Assembly: GCF_000170755.1 (NCBI RefSeq)
Contig: NZ_ABCK01000019.1
Span: 1-64,000 of the forward strand
DNA: 64,000 nucleotides
Direction: 5' to 3'
Source: Lentisphaera araneosa HTCC2155
GTDB lineage: Bacteria > Verrucomicrobiota > Lentisphaeria > Lentisphaerales > Lentisphaeraceae
This document shows, piece after piece, positions 61,879 to 64,000 of the stretch; positions within the stretch are counted from its first letter, which is position 1, and each line of letters opens with the position of its first letter. The notes under the pieces were generated by a model that worked only from the letters and a program-made list of their open reading frames with translations, searched no databases and was not told the DNA's origin. Position numbers and translations under genes: made by a program.

Positions 61879-63411
61879 TTATAACTGAGCCCGTATGGAT
61901 TCAATATCTAAAGGCGCATTGAGATCATCACTTAATCTGTCTGAAACGACTTTAGCCATTTTAGCATACAGGGAGTCGGGATTACTTTGACTGATTTTAG
62001 CAAAAATTTTAATGTCGTTCATACTGCGTTTTTTATTCATTTTAGCCAGCGTGTAATAAAACTGGCGACCAGAGACTAAATCTTTCTGTACTTCTTTACT
62101 TTTTAATAGAGCTACTGCTTTAGAGGCCTGGTCATCATAGGGTGGTATCCCTCTGAAATTGCTACCCGTACGTAAAAACACCTGCAGTTGATATACATCC
62201 CCCACTTTTTGCAGTAACATAATCTGCTTAATTTGTGTGCGAATTTTATCGGCAACCTGATTTTTTAATGACTGGTAAGACTGTTTCTGGAAGATATCAT
62301 CCGGCTCGGGAGTCTTTTTGATTTGCTTATAAGCCGAATTGTATTTCCCGGTTTTTAGAAATTTATATATAGTCATATTGTACGGTTTGAGATTTTGATA
62401 TTGGGGTGCTGTGATTATATCTTGACTAAAATCACGTTTAACTTTCCCCTTATTTTTTTTCAGCCACTCCAAGGTCAAGGCAGCTGATTTGGCTCCCGGG
62501 AGCCAACAAGTGACAGGTTTGATTTTTTTTATAGGGCCTACGGCTATATCTGAGTAATGAGATATCAAACCTTTTGTGAAAATCTTCACGGACATATGCC
62601 CCCCTTGTGTTTTGGGATTAACCTTCAGCAATTGATAGGGTTTTCCATTCATTGGGATGACAGCCGGCACACGTAATGTCATTACATCTTCTAACCAAAC
62701 TCCTTGAAGTGTTCTATCACCAGGTTCTCCATGCCCAACATCTTCCCAGGAAATTACCGCAGTGCAGGCTTGGCCTGATTTCGTTGCACTTTTACACCAA
62801 GAATGGTGAAGTTTTCGACGGTCTTTATTTCCTTTTGCATCTTTTTGAGACGAGTTAAAAAAGTATGGCACACCTAAAGAGATAGGGAGTTGTGCATATT
62901 CATAAGTACTAACTTTCTTATTTGGAGAACCGCTAGTCCAAGAATGATCCAAGATAACAGCCAGAGTTCTATGGGGCCAAAAATGGGCGAAATGAGCGGC
63001 AAATCGACCACCATTACTAGTACCGTAAACAATAGCTCCCGCATGTTCTAGTTCAGGGTGGCCAGTGAGCTTAGCCGCTTCCTTTAGCATTGTTTTATGT
63101 GGGCCACCATAAGGTAAATTCCCTGTTTTATCATACATGGCAATTCGGTTTTTATGGGCAAAATCCTCAAATGATCTATTGCTAGCAATAACACCGCGAA
63201 TTCTCTCGCCAGGCTTCATATCACTAGGGATTTTTAGTGTAATCGTTTTTGTTTTAAACACTGTTTGGTCACGCTTTTTCCATTCGGCTAGAAATTCAGG
63301 ACCATTTTTAAACTCAGGGTCAAATCCGTAAGTAACTTCATACGATTTCCAAGTTCCTGCATTTAAAAAAATAGGTGACATACTGATTATTAATGTCATT
63401 AAAAATTTCAT
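61879..63411 (-). CDS. Secreted alpha/beta hydrolase-like protein
   Basis: 510 aa. A signal peptide (MKFLMTLIISMSPIFLNA) precedes an alpha/beta hydrolase region (about 50-290) with the nucleophile elbow VYGTSNGGRFAAHFAHFWP, S132 as catalytic serine, LDHSWTSGSP, and a possible catalytic histidine in SWEDVGHGEPGDRT. The C-terminal about 170 residues are helical (repeat-like YQSLKNQVADKIRTQIKQIM). Such PVC proteins are annotated as esterase- or dipeptidyl-peptidase-like; the substrate is unknown. No neighbouring genes on the same strand form an operon with it. Confidence 0.75.
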   Translation of the reverse strand: MKFLMTLIISMSPIFLNAGTWKSYEVTYGFDPEFKNGPEFLAEWKKRDQTVFKTKTITLKIPSDMKPGERIRGVIASNRSFEDFAHKNRIAMYDKTGNLPYGGPHKTMLKEAAKLTGHPELEHAGAIVYGTSNGGRFAAHFAHFWPHRTLAVILDHSWTSGSPNKKVSTYEYAQLPISLGVPYFFNSSQKDAKGNKDRRKLHHSWCKSATKSGQACTAVISWEDVGHGEPGDRTLQGVWLEDVMTLRVPAVIPMNGKPYQLLKVNPKTQGGHMSVKIFTKGLISHYSDIAVGPIKKIKPVTCWLPGAKSAALTLEWLKKNKGKVKRDFSQDIITAPQYQNLKPYNMTIYKFLKTGKYNSAYKQIKKTPEPDDIFQKQSYQSLKNQVADKIRTQIKQIMLLQKVGDVYQLQVFLRTGSNFRGIPPYDDQASKAVALLKSKEVQKDLVSGRQFYYTLAKMNKKRSMNDIKIFAKISQSNPDSLYAKMAKVVSDRLSDDLNAPLDIESIRAQL

Positions 63412-63580
63412 GATTCTTAATTATCTCTTTATTATTTAAGTATTGTTGATGTATTTATTAACTTTTATTATTAGCCATAAAACACCGTAAAGCCCCTATA
63501 TATCATTGGCCACACACCTAAGTCCGTGGAGGGGTTACTAGAGGAGTAAACACCTCGTTTCGTATCGAGAATATCAAGTA

Positions 63581-64000
63581 TTAGTCCTGGCAATCAAGTA
63601 ATGTACCTGTTTTATTAGTGCTAGACATTGGATCAGAACCTGATTCAGACATTACCTGAAATAAACTGGTGGGGCTCACATGACCATCTACAAAGAGGTA
63701 ATTAGCAAATAGGTATTTGTCGTGTTTTTTTGAGAAGCTTGTAGCTCGAACAGAGTCAAGACTTAAACCTTCTGAGACCGACCATCCCAAAACTGCTCTA
63801 TCAATGTCGTCTGGATTTATCTCACCTAATAAGATAGCTGTCTGAGGAGATCTTACTTGGGAACTTTTCATTGACCACTGGGGGTATGAACCTTTTTCAA
63901 CTGGGCCACCACCTGTAGATAAGCCCTTTTTCTTTTTATTTTGAACTACTGTTCTGTTGTCAACTCCGGTATTAATAAGGTATGATCTTAAGATGCGTTC
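63581..64000 (-). CDS. Prepilin-type H-Xn-DG protein, C-terminal part (5' end beyond the window)
   Basis: Open in frame from the right edge; 139 codons visible, ending GTLLDCQD. The segment HDKYLFANYLFVDGHVSPTS carries the prepilin-processing-associated H-Xn-DG motif (here eleven residues between H and DG, against the usual nine). RSPQTAILLGEIN is typical of the same family, called DUF1559 or type II secretion-like pseudopilins, very abundant in Lentisphaera and Planctomycetes. The N-terminal prepilin cleavage motif would lie outside the window. Confidence 0.85.
   Translation of the reverse strand, partial: ERILRSYLINTGVDNRTVVQNKKKKGLSTGGGPVEKGSYPQWSMKSSQVRSPQTAILLGEINPDDIDRAVLGWSVSEGLSLDSVRATSFSKKHDKYLFANYLFVDGHVSPTSLFQVMSESGSDPMSSTNKTGTLLDCQD

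Overview
The window looks like chromosome from an AT-rich marine member of the PVC group, most likely Lentisphaerota. The reasons are a run of five secreted sulfatases with other polysaccharide enzymes, an ECF sigma factor beside a membrane Ser/Thr kinase, and at the right edge the tail of a prepilin-like protein with a variant H-Xn-DG motif. This assignment is inferred from gene content only.

Region 1 (1-13774, all minus strand) is a nested defence island. It reads hsdM, rloA, rloB, hsdS, hamA, hamB, an unknown 239-aa gene, a PD-(D/E)XK nuclease gene with a frameshift, hsdR, then a HARE-HTH gene running off the left edge. A type I restriction-modification system thus has RloAB (AbiL-like) inserted between hsdM and hsdS, and a Hachiman system (HamA DUF1837 nuclease plus HamB helicase) with two extra genes between hsdS and hsdR. 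Spacings are mostly 1 to 24 bp or overlapping start/stop codons, so most of it is probably co-transcribed. A translationally coupled coiled-coil/HEAT-repeat pair follows (14042-16128).

Region 2 (about 16.3-33.8 kb) looks like a mobile or plasmid-like element. It holds a sliding clamp with a coiled-coil tail, a RecB/Cas4-like Fe-S nuclease, DUF2787, a RadC-type JAB protein, small zinc-finger proteins, a lipoprotein, an unusual fusion of a YagK/YfjJ (inovirus Gp2-like) HUH domain with a PIF1-like helicase, an excisionase-like HTH protein, a RepA-like ATPase with two unknown partners, a RavA-ViaA pair and a small serine resolvase. No tyrosine integrase or conjugation genes are visible.

Region 3 (33.9-56.2 kb) is a secreted polysaccharide-degradation locus. 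It contains a GH2 enzyme, an 889-aa propeller-bearing protein, a GH105-type hydrolase interrupted by TGA, a heparinase II/III-family lyase, degenerate fragments, a GH43-like propeller enzyme, a kinase plus ECF sigma pair, and five consecutive S1 sulfatases. The likely substrate is a sulfated, uronate-containing algal polysaccharide (inference).

Region 4 (56.2-64 kb) holds a BlaI/M56 (BlaR-like) regulatory pair with a clear operator palindrome, flanked by two paralogous small membrane proteins. After it come a decayed repeat-protein gene with several homopolymer frameshifts, a low-coding stretch, a secreted alpha/beta hydrolase and the prepilin-like fragment. Several genes across the window carry single-base homopolymer lesions; whether these are biological decay or consensus errors should be settled from reads.
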